Source of the DNA: Pseudocitrobacter vendiensis
GTDB taxonomy: Bacteria > Pseudomonadota > Gammaproteobacteria > Enterobacterales > Enterobacteriaceae
Direction of reading: 5' to 3'
Assembly (NCBI RefSeq): GCF_943590815.1
Contig: NZ_CALSBS010000003.1
Location: forward strand, 62,001 to 126,000
Length of the DNA stretch: 64,000 bases
Both the position numbers and the translations under genes were made by a program. Positions within the stretch are counted from its first letter, which is position 1. Every line of letters begins with the position of its first letter. Positions 44,216 through 52,731 of this stretch are shown here, piece by piece. A model generated the notes under the pieces. The model was given only the letters and a program-made list of their open reading frames with translations, ran no database searches and was not told where the DNA came from.

Positions 44216-45532
44216 TCAGAAGTCGTACTGCAACGTCAAACGGTTCTGCCAGAAGTCTTTCTCATACAGCGGTGAAGTCTGCACGCCGACAAAATCGCTC
44301 AGGCTCAGGCCTTTCAGCGCACCCTGGAAGTTCCAGATAAAGTAAACCAGATACTCAGACTGGCGCAGGCTACCGGTATTCACCGTCGGCGTCAGGTCCA
44401 TCCACGAGTAACGCGCGCCCAGCGTCAGGTTCTCGTTAGCGTTCCAGTTCACGTTAGTGGCATATGCGTCACCGCTGCCCAGATCCTGCGTACTGGTGAA
44501 GTACGGCTGCGCGAAATACGGGCCCGATGAACTGTTATGCGCATACGGTGTAACCAGTGAACCATAGCCGTAGCTGTTGCCGCTGGAAGCAATGTGATCA
44601 TAACCCGCTGCCCAGGAGAGCGCGGGCGTGAAGTTCAGCGACAGTTGTGCGCCGTAAGAGCGGTTATCTACCTCGCCCGCCAGCGCTTTGCCTTCGCTGG
44701 TACCGCGAATGTATTGCAGCGCCACATCCGGGGTGAACAGCGCCTGCTGCCACTGGAGGTGACCTTCGGTGTAGAAGATGTTGGAGAAATCGGCGTAGCT
44801 TTCGTACCACATCTGGCCGGTCAGCTTTTTGTCATCCCACATCATGTGGCGACCCGCGCCAATGGCCCACATGCCATCGGTCTCTTCGGTGACTTCGGTA
44901 TAGGCGGTGGTGCGTTTCACCTGATCGCTGCCCCAGCCCTTATAGCGCCATATTTTGGTCGCGCGCAGGAAATCGTCGCCGCTGCCGTACTGCATATCCA
45001 GTGCCTGATAAAGAATCGGAGTAATACGCCAGTCATAGTCGCCGACAAACGGCAGATCCAAACGCTGGTTCCCGCCGGTGATGCGGAAATCGCCATAGCG
45101 CCAGTTGAGATACGCTTCACCAATATTGGTCTGGTTTTCGCCGATGTCGCTGATTACGCGCTCTTCCGGTGGATGGTTAATGCCGCGCAGGAACAGGCCA
45201 CTCACACCCACGTTGAAGCCGTACATCGGCGCCGTTTCATACTTAAGGAAACCGCCGTAGCTGATGGTGTCCTGGTTAAAACCTTTGGCGAAATAGGCGT
45301 TGTGAGTGGTGTAGTAAAGTGAGCGAACGCTGCCGCTGACTTTACCGCAGCTAAATACATCGCTCAGGTTGCTGACGTTGCCGTTGGCGTCGAAACACTC
45401 GCTGTCGGACTTAAAGGAGAGAGCCGCTTCTGCGCTGGCGGGAAGCGCCAGAGCTGCAAGCGTGACCAGGGCGGTGAGACCACCGGTTAATCGTGATGGT
45501 TTAACTGCACCTGCTGCCCGACACATCTTCAT
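44216..45532 (-). CDS. OprD-family outer-membrane porin
   Basis: A 438-residue outer-membrane barrel. The start MKMCRAAGAVKPSRL follows AAGG and gives a signal peptide ending ALPASAEA. The mature part has OprD features: SYGGFLKYETAPMYGFNVGVSGLF, EAYLNWRYGDFRITGGNQRLDLPF, DWRITP and a C-terminal Phe (LTLQYDF). It probably takes up a small nutrient. A palindrome matching the PurR box lies upstream at 45702-45717. Confidence 0.85.
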   Translation of the reverse strand: MKMCRAAGAVKPSRLTGGLTALVTLAALALPASAEAALSFKSDSECFDANGNVSNLSDVFSCGKVSGSVRSLYYTTHNAYFAKGFNQDTISYGGFLKYETAPMYGFNVGVSGLFLRGINHPPEERVISDIGENQTNIGEAYLNWRYGDFRITGGNQRLDLPFVGDYDWRITPILYQALDMQYGSGDDFLRATKIWRYKGWGSDQVKRTTAYTEVTEETDGMWAIGAGRHMMWDDKKLTGQMWYESYADFSNIFYTEGHLQWQQALFTPDVALQYIRGTSEGKALAGEVDNRSYGAQLSLNFTPALSWAAGYDHIASSGNSYGYGSLVTPYAHNSSSGPYFAQPYFTSTQDLGSGDAYATNVNWNANENLTLGARYSWMDLTPTVNTGSLRQSEYLVYFIWNFQGALKGLSLSDFVGVQTSPLYEKDFWQNRLTLQYDF

Positions 45533-45701
45533 GCTAATACCTTGTAAACAGAGATAAAAAAAGAAAAAGTGTGCGAATGTCGCCCCCGCTATGTCGCTAC
45601 TCTCGCGGGTAGAGAGACCCCTGATAGACGCACTAAACGTATGGGCGGTTTCGCACAGGGCTGCGATTATCTTCATCGTAAGGGGAGTGATCCAGATCTA
45701 A

Positions 45702-45717
45702 ACGCAAACGTTTGCTT
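45702..45717. promoter_or_regulatory. PurR/LacI-type operator upstream of the OprD-like porin gene
   Basis: ACGCAAACGTTTGCTT matches the PurR box consensus ACGCAAACGTTTTCNT at all but one fixed position. It lies 170 bp upstream of the porin start. Other LacI-family proteins bind similar sites, so PurR is the likeliest but not the only candidate. Confidence 0.5.
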
Positions 45718-45914
45718 TCTTTTTCCAGGCATTGATGCTGAATCAGTGATTCAAATTGAATTATTTATGATGCTAATTATTAATGGGCAGATATTTGAAC
45801 TGCATATTGATTGGATGAATGGAAGATAGTGCTTATTTTGCTGTTTGGCTTAAACCGCACCGATTGGATAGTTTTCAGGCGCATCCCGCGCGTAAACGCG
45901 CGGGAAATCGGTCA

Positions 45915-47111
45915 TCAAAAATAGTAGCCGATATTGACGTTGGTGCGGAAATACCATTTTCCGCTGCCTTCCGACTGCGTGCTGGTCCAGCCCGTGGCGT
46001 TAAGCGCGCCGCCCCACGGGTTAACGTTTTTCGCCCAGCTTAAATCGACCCAGAACATCACCGGTAGTGCGAAGACCTGCACCCCGACGGTGTTCATCTG
46101 GGAATCGCTCCAGCCGCTTTTATCTTTCCATAACACGCTGTAATCGTTATAGAACCGCAGCTTTGATACCGCGCCCCATTTGACGTCCACATCACGGGCC
46201 ACGTTGAGCGACGCGGTGGTGGCTTTTGCCGGGATTAAATACGACGGCGTCAGGCCGTTGCCGCCCATCAGAATCGTATCGTCGCTTACGCCCGCCGGAT
46301 TTTTCGGATCGTACTGGTAACGGATCACCTGTGAGGAGAGCTGCCACGGCCCGTTCTGCACGGTTCCGTGCAGGCCCGCCGCCCAGAAAGTGCCGTCATC
46401 ATCGGTCTCGCGATTGTGCAATCGCGCCAGCGCCAGCGATCCGCCCAGCTCATTATTCCAGCCCCCGCCGTGGAAGTTTCGCGCCAGCCGCACGTTCACC
46501 TGATCGCGTTTCTCATTACGCTGCTGATGCTGGCTGGGATAATTGGTATTTTTTAAGCGGTCATAATCCCCGACATCGGGCGCATAGCGCAGGTTCTCAG
46601 GCTCCATCCACGGGAAATAAGCCACATCCAGCGACCAGTTATTATCGTGATATTGGTAATTTACCCCGCTACCGGCATTGACGCCGAACCCTAAATAAAA
46701 GGGAATGCCGTATGACCAGCCAAATTGTGGATACGGCTCCAGGCCAAAAGGCTTGCCGGGAATGCCAAGCTGTACACTATTATTCTGATCAAACCGATAT
46801 CCCACATAGGCGCGGTCAATCGCATATTTATGGTGATCCTGAAACCAGAATCCGGCATCAAAGAAATAGTTATTATAAAAACCGCTGCTGTCGATACGGA
46901 ATGTATCAAAACGCAGATGCGGCGGATCGCGATAATTACTGCCTTTCCAGTCTTCATAGCGATAATTTGCCCGTAATGCGCCGCCAATATCTAACCCGGC
47001 GTTACTGTCCGCACTGCGCCAGCCAATATGTGGGAAGGGCTTGCCGCCCTCAGCCAGCACGGGTGCGGCGATGCATGTGCCCAGCAGCAGCGCGAAAAAT
47101 TGTTTACGCAT
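45915..47111 (-). CDS. Outer-membrane beta-barrel porin, unnamed family
   Basis: A 398-residue outer-membrane protein with a signal peptide (MRKQFFALLLGTCIAAPVLA) and alternating barrel strands, ending in Phe (NIGYYF). ALRANYRYEDWKGSNY, DAGFWFQDHHKYAIDRAYVGYRF and VQLGIPGKPFGLEPYPQFG suggest a carbohydrate or anion porin of the OprO/P-like kind; I cannot place it more precisely. It is upstream of the OprD-like gene on the same strand, separated by 382 bp. Confidence 0.75.
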   Translation of the reverse strand: MRKQFFALLLGTCIAAPVLAEGGKPFPHIGWRSADSNAGLDIGGALRANYRYEDWKGSNYRDPPHLRFDTFRIDSSGFYNNYFFDAGFWFQDHHKYAIDRAYVGYRFDQNNSVQLGIPGKPFGLEPYPQFGWSYGIPFYLGFGVNAGSGVNYQYHDNNWSLDVAYFPWMEPENLRYAPDVGDYDRLKNTNYPSQHQQRNEKRDQVNVRLARNFHGGGWNNELGGSLALARLHNRETDDDGTFWAAGLHGTVQNGPWQLSSQVIRYQYDPKNPAGVSDDTILMGGNGLTPSYLIPAKATTASLNVARDVDVKWGAVSKLRFYNDYSVLWKDKSGWSDSQMNTVGVQVFALPVMFWVDLSWAKNVNPWGGALNATGWTSTQSEGSGKWYFRTNVNIGYYF

Positions 47112-47497
47112 AGCTCACCTCTCATTTCATATTCAATACGCAATAGCTCGCCGCCGCGGATAAAAATCAGCGAGAATTAATTGATGGCGTTTCGCCAGTG
47201 AAACTCAGAAATAAATTTATTGGTTTTTTATATTTGTCTCAAATATGAAACTAAGTTTATTATTTGATATATGGAAAATCGCACGCTATTCGCGTGTCGT
47301 CAAGGTGTAAAGTTTGAGCTATCGCGCAATGTTATTAAAGGCAGGCGTGAGTATTGCTATTTGTGAGGTAAAGAGGAAATTAATCTCATATATGGAACAA
47401 AAAATAATATTGTGTAATTTGATATATGGGGGAAGGGAAGCTTATGTTTAACGGTTTATATCATCGAGGCCGTTTCACGCGTGAGAAGGGAGCAAAT
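47112..47497. other. AT-rich region upstream of the porin gene, no gene seen
   Basis: This stretch has no convincing coding frame. It holds the promoter region of the porin gene and a 12-bp direct repeat, TTTGATATATGG, at about 47262 and 47418. The selC attachment remnant borders it on the right. Confidence 0.6.
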
Positions 47498-47519
47498 TGG
47501 CGGAAGATCACAGGAGTCG
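47498..47519 (-). other. attR-type remnant: 3' end of selC tRNA gene
   Basis: The plus strand reads TGGCGGAAGATCACAGG and continues AGTCG, the reverse complement of the last 22 bases of the selC tRNA gene (CGACTCCTGTGATCTTCC plus GCCA). The next bases (TATTCGATAG) do not continue the tRNA, so only the 3' end is present. Such a copy is the distal attachment site of an island integrated at selC. In K-12 the selC 3' end points to the setC/yicL side, which agrees with the orientation seen here. Confidence 0.85.
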
Positions 47520-47914
47520 TATTCGATAGTTAATTAATTGATTAAATGATGATATTTTATGTTTGGCAAATGAGTAACCCCCATAAGCACCCCCAAATGG
47601 ATTTGTTTGTGGGGAGAGGGGGAACCCAGTGCTACGTTTTGACCTGTGTTTTCTATGATAGCAAAATGACAACCCCTTATTGCTTTAGGCTGTTTTTAAG
47701 TGGAGCAGTTGTCCTTTAAACCGGATAACAGTGTTATCGTGGGGTATTGTCTTCGACGTTGTTGGAGATTATTTCCGTGCCCCTGCAAATATTGTCGCGC
47801 AGCCAGCCGAACAGAATTTGCAGGGTTTCTTCGGAGGTTAAGGCTTGCACGGGAAAACCGTATCAGAGGAGGATACGTGGGTTACCAGTCGAAGATTTCT
47901 AATCCGGGCAGCAT
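47520..47914. other. Left end of genomic island, no gene recognised
   Basis: About 395 bp between the selC remnant and the first island gene. One short frame exists at 47700-47954 but has no recognisable family and overlaps the next gene. No insertion sequence ends were found. Confidence 0.5.
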
Positions 47915-48373
47915 TTACCCTGCAGCATCAAAATGGATTATGTCGGGGGAATAACGATGCATAAGCGTAACAACCAGACGACGACAGGCTTTTGATAACC
48001 CCAGTCGCTTTAGTTCCAGTACGCGATGTAAACGGGCATTCAGCCTGAGAATAAATCCGTAGCCGGTATACAGTATCCAGTCGTAGTTGCCGCCGTCATG
48101 ACGTTGAAGTGTTACCTGGTCAAGGATAGCGTTATCCTCACAGGTAATACGGGCGGTGCTACACTGGATCCCGTTCAGACGGGCGACACGTGGCAGAGGA
48201 TCTTCAACAACCAACTTCCCGGGGGCGTCAGCAATGCGAAGTGAATAACCGTTATCGCAGACCACATCGATCAGGTTGGCCAGTTCAATACCGTCGATAT
48301 CAACAGCGATCCGGCCCATGTTGAGGGCCAGTATATTGACGGCATCAGCCTCCACGGTCAGAGACAGCTTCAT
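47915..48373 (-). CDS. DUF5983-type protein downstream of cbtA
   Basis: A 152-residue protein starting MKLSLTVEADAVNILALNMGRIAVDIDGIEL. It is the gene that commonly follows cbtA in CP4-type islands and is coupled to it by a 4-bp ATGA overlap. The C-terminal half (ILDQVTLQRHDGGNYDWILYTGYGFILRLNARLHRVLELKRLG) is soluble. Its function is unknown and the family name is from memory. Confidence 0.75.
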   Translation of the reverse strand: MKLSLTVEADAVNILALNMGRIAVDIDGIELANLIDVVCDNGYSLRIADAPGKLVVEDPLPRVARLNGIQCSTARITCEDNAILDQVTLQRHDGGNYDWILYTGYGFILRLNARLHRVLELKRLGLSKACRRLVVTLMHRYSPDIIHFDAAG

Positions 48374-48747
48374 TGAGTCGCTCCGCTGTATTTGCCGGTG
48401 GTGATATCGGTTACCATTCTGTAGCCGTTACGCGTCATCAGTCCACAGTCCTTACGGGCGCGGAGGATATCAATACTGCTGATGAGTGGGGACTGTGTTT
48501 CTGCACTGAAACTGCGACGATCGATACGGACAAGATCGTATTTTTCGACGATGAAATTCACCGCGTCGCACAGTGAAATGCCTGCGTCAATATGTTCCGG
48601 AATGACACCATCGTTGCCAAACGGTGTGTCGTTAAGTGAAAGGCCATAATGCTGTTCCAGCAGATATACAAGAAGTTGCTGCCAGATTTCAACGGGCGTC
48701 GGACGTGGCGAATCCTCCTGCGTGGAGGATAGTGGTTGGGTTTGCAT
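48370..48747 (-). CDS. cbtA: CbtA (YeeV) toxin, type IV toxin-antitoxin
   Basis: A 125-residue protein matching the YeeV/CbtA toxins: PVEIWQQLLVYLLEQHYGLSLNDTPFGND, ISLCDAVNFIVEKYDLVRIDRRSFSA, LISSIDILRARKDCGLMTRNGYR. CbtA blocks cell division by acting on FtsZ and MreB. It is preceded by its antitoxin cbeA (51 bp) and followed by a coupled DUF5983 gene. Confidence 0.93.
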   Translation of the reverse strand: MQTQPLSSTQEDSPRPTPVEIWQQLLVYLLEQHYGLSLNDTPFGNDGVIPEHIDAGISLCDAVNFIVEKYDLVRIDRRSFSAETQSPLISSIDILRARKDCGLMTRNGYRMVTDITTGKYSGATQ

Positions 48748-48798
48748 AGTGGGATCTCTTCGTTGACGGGTTAAAACGAGGGAAAATAGTGCGAAGGT

Positions 48799-49161
48799 TT
48801 ACGCGGTTGCTTCAGATGGTGTCGGGTAAATCGCTACGTACACGTATCCATGCGAGCCGAGGCTGTCGGCCTCGCAGGTCAGCCCTGTTGCGTATAACGT
48901 GACACAGTGCTGATGGCGGGGACTGAGCTCACCGGAAACCAGCATGAGTTCCAGTTGTTTGAGCAGTACCGGGAATGCCTGGTCGAGAAGGCGTAAATCC
49001 GCGTCGCTGAACTGTCCGGTGATACTGGCGCGGTCAGCGAGATAGTGCAGCCGGTTGTCCTCCTGCACCAGGCGAGCGCCAAAACAGGGAGTGATACTGC
49101 GTTTAAGTCCCCACCAGGGTTCAGTGATATCGTGGTTTTCTGCCGGTATTTTATTCGACAA
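48799..49161 (-). CDS. cbeA: CbeA (YeeU) antitoxin, type IV toxin-antitoxin
   Basis: A 120-residue protein matching YeeU: PWWGLKRSITPCFGARLVQEDNRLHYLADRASI and QLELMLVSGELSPRHQHCVTLYATGLTCEADSLGS. CbeA stabilises FtsZ and MreB bundles and so opposes CbtA without binding it. The first codon is TTG, preceded by AAGGAAGG at good spacing; no ATG is found nearby. Confidence 0.92.
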   Translation of the reverse strand: MSNKIPAENHDITEPWWGLKRSITPCFGARLVQEDNRLHYLADRASITGQFSDADLRLLDQAFPVLLKQLELMLVSGELSPRHQHCVTLYATGLTCEADSLGSHGYVYVAIYPTPSEATA

Positions 49162-49184
49162 TTTTAGCCTTCCTTAAACGTGTG

Positions 49185-49406
49185 TTAATTCAGTGTGACG
49201 CTGCGCAATACGACATACGGGCCGTTACGGTCCTGGCGGCGTTCAGCGAAGACGGCCAACACACCACCGATGTCCTGTACCTCGCGACCGGCGTAATGGC
49301 ATATACTGCCACTCCACTTATATTTGCCGGTACAGAAGCGAAACAAGCGGGACTGCGGATGCTGCCGGTATATCGCCATGGCCTGACGCTTGCTGATAAT
49401 CTTCAT
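49185..49406 (-). CDS. yeeT: YeeT, DUF987 family protein
   Basis: A 73-residue basic protein (MKIISKRQAMAIYRQHPQSRLFRFCTGKYKWSGSICHYAGREVQDIGGVLAVFAERR) of the YeeT/YpjJ family. It sits between radC-like yeeS and cbeA as in CP4-44 and CP4-57. Function unknown. Confidence 0.9.
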   Translation of the reverse strand: MKIISKRQAMAIYRQHPQSRLFRFCTGKYKWSGSICHYAGREVQDIGGVLAVFAERRQDRNGPYVVLRSVTLN

Positions 49407-49416
49407 TTATTTCCCC

Positions 49417-49896
49417 CTACAGCCAGCCGCGTTCGGCAAAGGACACAATCTCCATCCCGCCGATGACCATGTGGTCCAGCAGGCGGATATCAACCAGCGC
49501 CAGGGCTTCACTGATGCGCCCGGTAATATTCCGGTCGTCCTGACTGGGCTCTGCATACCCTGAGGGATGGTTATGCACCACCACCACCGCAGCGGCATTA
49601 TGCTGCAGGGCGGCTTTTACAATTTCCCGGGGATGAACCTGTGTATGATTGATGGTGCCGGTGAACAGCGTTTCATGCGCAATCAGCCGGTGCTGGTTAT
49701 CGAGGAAGAGCGCAGCAAACTCTTCGCGCTCCTGTGTGGCAAGCTGCAGGCGCAGCCAGTCGCGAAGGGCATGGCTGGAGGTAAATGACGCCCCGGGTTC
49801 ACGTAACTGTTGCTCCAGCAGGGTCAGTGCCGTCCTGACCGTCTGCTGTTCTGTGGGGGCCAGTTCACGGGCAAACAGCGGAAGTTGTTGTTCCAT
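49417..49896 (-). CDS. yeeS: YeeS, RadC-family JAB/MPN domain protein
   Basis: A 159-residue RadC-like protein. The JAMM metal motif [14 protein letters not shown] fits HxHx7Sx2[50 protein letters not shown] is typical. Despite the name, a repair function is not established for the family. It lies 10 bp after the ardB-like gene and 10 bp before yeeT. Confidence 0.92.
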   Translation of the reverse strand: MEQQLPLFARELAPTEQQTVRTALTLLEQQLREPGASFTSSHALRDWLRLQLATQEREEFAALFLDNQHRLIAHETLFTGTINHTQVHPREIVKAALQHNAAAVVVVHNHPSGYAEPSQDDRNITGRISEALALVDIRLLDHMVIGGMEIVSFAERGWL

Positions 49897-49906
49897 AATT
49901 TTGACC

Positions 49907-50368
49907 TCAGTCGATGATGTGCATAATGGTGTCGCATTCGGGATGGTTCAGTGCGTAGTCCCGCAGACGGTAATAGTGCTCTGTCATGGCGTCGCATTCC
50001 GTACGGCAGGCATGATGGCTATACTCCAGCAGACAGGCCGCGATACCCGCCGCCTCAGCGCTCATTTCAGCACTGTTGCCATTCATGGCATTGAACAGTG
50101 TCCATTTATCACCAGTGTCTCCATCCGGCTCCGGTGCCATAAACACGCCGCCGTTGCTGAGTGTGTAAAAATTCCAGATGCCGCCGTGGTAATCCTCACA
50201 AAGCCGGTCCATCCACGCGAAGATGCGGGGCTCCAGCAGTATCCACTGTGGAATGCCGCCAAAATGTTGCGGCCAGAAATGAAGCCGCTGTGCATCAGGC
50301 AGCAGCGTGGCGGTGATGGTCGGGACCTGTTCTGTGTCCGCTGTCACGGACGAATGATTCATGTTCAT
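49907..50368 (-). CDS. Antirestriction protein, ArdB/KlcA (YafX/YfjX) family
   Basis: A 153-residue protein: [49 protein letters not shown] is the ArdB/KlcA signature. It blocks type I restriction enzymes in related elements. The start at 50368 ([14 protein letters not shown]) follows AAGGAA; the longer frame begins 20 codons upstream without such a site. Confidence 0.9.
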   Translation of the reverse strand: MNMNHSSVTADTEQVPTITATLLPDAQRLHFWPQHFGGIPQWILLEPRIFAWMDRLCEDYHGGIWNFYTLSNGGVFMAPEPDGDTGDKWTLFNAMNGNSAEMSAEAAGIAACLLEYSHHACRTECDAMTEHYYRLRDYALNHPECDTIMHIID

Positions 50369-50490
50369 GGGTGTTCCTTGTATAAGAGTATGAGTACGCC
50401 GTTCAGAGAAGGGCGGTGGCGCGAGCAATAATGAAAATCAGGGGGAGAAGAGCAGATATGCGCATATGTGCGGAAAGAAACCGCAGCGCG

Positions 50491-50736
50491 TCAGTCTGGC
50501 ATTAACAGCAGACATAACCGGGGGCAGGATTGTGCATAGCCATCGATATCGCTCAGACAGGGCCATACGCCACCGGCATCTGCCAGTCTGCACAAGCTGA
50601 GTTCGCCAGGCCGGTAACAGAGGTATGCGCACCAGGCACAGAGGTCATCATCGGAGATGGAACGGCAGAAAGCGGTATCGCTCAGGGAAGCCGGATAAAC
50701 GCCGGCCTTGTGGGTATTTTCAGGAAGAACGGGCAT
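50491..50736 (-). CDS. Cysteine-rich small protein coupled to yafZ
   Basis: An 81-residue protein with eight cysteines (MPVLPENTHKAGVYPASLSDTAFCRSI at the start; DGYAQSCPRLCLLLMPD at the end). Its ATG overlaps the yafZ stop codon in TGATG, which points to translational coupling. Position between yafZ and the ardB gene is common in such islands. Function unknown. Confidence 0.7.
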   Translation of the reverse strand: MPVLPENTHKAGVYPASLSDTAFCRSISDDDLCAWCAYLCYRPGELSLCRLADAGGVWPCLSDIDGYAQSCPRLCLLLMPD

Positions 50737-51554
50737 CAGCTCAGTGCCTGCTGCAGCTCTTCAGCCATCACCCACAGCGCGCGGTTGAGCTTTATGTCAC
50801 CGTCGATACCGTTCACTGCCCGCGTCCGGCTGCGTTTGCCCTGTGCTGAACGACCGGATAACCCGCCTTTCTGCAGGTTTTCCTGCAGACGATTGAAGAC
50901 CGTCCACAGGTCATTCTGCTCATCCTGCCAGCGGCGTGGTGCCAGAATCTGTGTCTCTGTGACCGGTTGATGCTCTTCTCCAAAACGGTACGTCAGGGCC
51001 GCTTTCGCCAGCGCCTGCTGCGCCGGAGGGGGCAGCAACAGAGACTGCATGGCATCTCGCTTCTCCTCCACCCGGTCAAATACGCCGAGTACCTCATAAG
51101 CACCCTCGATGACTTTTTCCACCACATCGCCTTTATGCGGTACGCGTACTTCACCAAAGGACGTCCCGCAGACCAGGCCGTTACAGCAGACGCTACGGAA
51201 CAGCCCCGGCAGCATCTGATAACTGCTGGAGCCGTCATGTGAGTTGAGCAGAATAATTTCCGGGACTTGCTGACCGGTGATTTGCCCGGCACGGCGCAGG
51301 CGCAGCATATGCTTCGTGTGCTCCCGGCGGGACGCATCGCGCACTCGGGTCTGACAGGCAAAGAACGGCTGAAAACCTTCGCGCTGGAGGCTCTCCAGCA
51401 GGGTGATGGTGGGGATATAGGCATACCGCTCGCTGCGGGAGGCATGCTTGTTTTCACCAAACACGCTCGGGGTGTGCAACATCAGTTCTTCGTGTGTTAA
51501 GGGACAGTCGCGACGGATCAGGTTCACACGACCAAAACGGCTGGCTAATTTCAT
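50736..51554 (-). CDS. yafZ: YafZ/YfjQ, DUF932 family protein
   Basis: A 272-residue soluble protein: MKLASRFGRVNLIRRDCPLTHEELMLHTPSVFGE at the N-terminus, LLNSHDGSSSYQMLPGLFRSVCCNGLVCG in the middle, as in YafZ/YfjQ and related phage-encoded DUF932 proteins. The biochemical role is not known. It is a standard gene of CP4-type islands. Confidence 0.9.
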   Translation of the reverse strand: MKLASRFGRVNLIRRDCPLTHEELMLHTPSVFGENKHASRSERYAYIPTITLLESLQREGFQPFFACQTRVRDASRREHTKHMLRLRRAGQITGQQVPEIILLNSHDGSSSYQMLPGLFRSVCCNGLVCGTSFGEVRVPHKGDVVEKVIEGAYEVLGVFDRVEEKRDAMQSLLLPPPAQQALAKAALTYRFGEEHQPVTETQILAPRRWQDEQNDLWTVFNRLQENLQKGGLSGRSAQGKRSRTRAVNGIDGDIKLNRALWVMAEELQQALS

Positions 51555-51671
51555 GGGGTTACCTTTATGGATGACATAAACGAAAAAGCCCTGCTCATAC
51601 GAGCAGGGCTTCAGAGGGGGTGTATCAGGGAATGGCGGGATTCTGTAATGACAGCGAACGTTACCGCGCGG

Positions 51672-52223
51672 TTATTTCGGGTCCGTGTCGGCCTGGCTAT
51701 TTCCCGTCGGTAAAGTGGCTTCAGCAGGGGCTGTAGTTAAGCCACCCTGGATAATTTTGTGTTTAGCAAAAGCCTCCGGCATCGTGTTGATGCAGTAAGT
51801 GATATAAAAGACATTGAAGATAATGACGTAGAACACATTCATCTTCAGTTCGAACTTAAAGGTGTTCAGCACGTAGCTCTGCAGCGCTGTGCGGGCTTTA
51901 AAGGCCCAGATGATATACATCACACCACTGGCAATGGACAACACGCCGCCGAGCATGGCAATGGCATCCATGGTCGGGTCATAACCATAGAGTTCCGGGT
52001 CGGTGGTGCCCATCACACTGAGCTGGCGCGAAATACCGTAGCAGATGGCTATCCACAGAACATAAAGGTCAGAGGAAAACGAAACCTTCGTGGTGTCGAT
52101 GATGATGCCTTGTTTTCGGTAGAGCCACATCAGTGGATAGATACCGAAGGTAACGAAAGAGAGTAAGACAAAATTCAGCGTTTTTGTATTCAGTCGGGCG
52201 CTGAGGTCGGTAATGACAGGCAT
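51672..52223 (-). CDS. Membrane protein, DUF4234-like
   Basis: A 183-residue protein with about four membrane segments (NFVLLSFVTFGIYPLMWLYRKQ; SDLYVLWIAICYGISRQL; AMLGGVLSIASGVMYIIWAFKA; NVFYVIIFNVFYITYCIN) and a polar C-terminal tail. The FVLLSFVTFGIYPLMWLYR start resembles DUF4234 proteins. It follows two secreted-protein genes (71 bp gap) and may work with them at the envelope. Function unknown. Confidence 0.75.
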   Translation of the reverse strand: MPVITDLSARLNTKTLNFVLLSFVTFGIYPLMWLYRKQGIIIDTTKVSFSSDLYVLWIAICYGISRQLSVMGTTDPELYGYDPTMDAIAMLGGVLSIASGVMYIIWAFKARTALQSYVLNTFKFELKMNVFYVIIFNVFYITYCINTMPEAFAKHKIIQGGLTTAPAEATLPTGNSQADTDPK

Positions 52224-52294
52224 GGTTTATCCTTAAAGGTGGAAGTTTCAGAAGCGGAAGTAAAAGAGACGGTATTCAGTCAGATGGCGACAGG

Positions 52295-52723
52295 TTATTT
52301 TCCGGAGTACATGTGGTTGCGGACTTTCACCCACCATTTACCGTTACTGATTTTGTAATCAACTTTTTCGTCATTACATTCATCAATTTCGGGGCCGACG
52401 TATTTTCCGGTTTCAAGGTTCAGGACAGCGATATTGCCCGCCGGGCAGGACATGCCCATATCGGTATGCAGAATAGCGAATTTGCCTCCGGAGGCTGTGA
52501 CAGACGTTCCTGCGCCCAGCGTCATCATTTCATCGCTGTCGATATGGACCCAGCCCTGTTTTCCGCCGCAGCCATTGCACCACAGACCATCACCGTTGAC
52601 GGTACTGGCCAGCGTATAGGTGCTGTCAGGGATACTGACCTGGGTTGTGATGGTGGCGGCAACCGCAGGGACTGCCAGGGGCAATATCGCGGCACTCAAC
52701 ACCACATTCATTAAACTTTTCAT
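52295..52723 (-). CDS. Secreted protein of island cassette, unknown
   Basis: A 142-residue protein with a signal peptide (MKSLMNVVLSAAILPLAVPAVA). The mature domain has four cysteines, with paired CNGC in DGLWCNGCGGKQGW, plus Cys in MSCPAG and DECND, so it is probably disulfide-bonded in the periplasm. It starts 8 bp after the preceding secreted-protein gene. I do not recognise the family. Confidence 0.7.
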   Translation of the reverse strand: MKSLMNVVLSAAILPLAVPAVAATITTQVSIPDSTYTLASTVNGDGLWCNGCGGKQGWVHIDSDEMMTLGAGTSVTASGGKFAILHTDMGMSCPAGNIAVLNLETGKYVGPEIDECNDEKVDYKISNGKWWVKVRNHMYSGK

Positions 52724-52731
52724 TATTTACC

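Noticed and set aside
44594-45322. Long plus-strand open frame of 242 codons
   Set aside because: It is fully antisense to the OprD-like porin gene, has no recognisable motif and reflects the codon bias of the real gene.
45569-45829. Plus-strand frame between the two porin genes
   Set aside because: It reads through the regulatory region with the PurR-like box and shows no family features.
47700-47954. Short plus-strand frame at the island edge
   Set aside because: No family features, non-ATG start and it overlaps the 3' end of the DUF5983-type gene.
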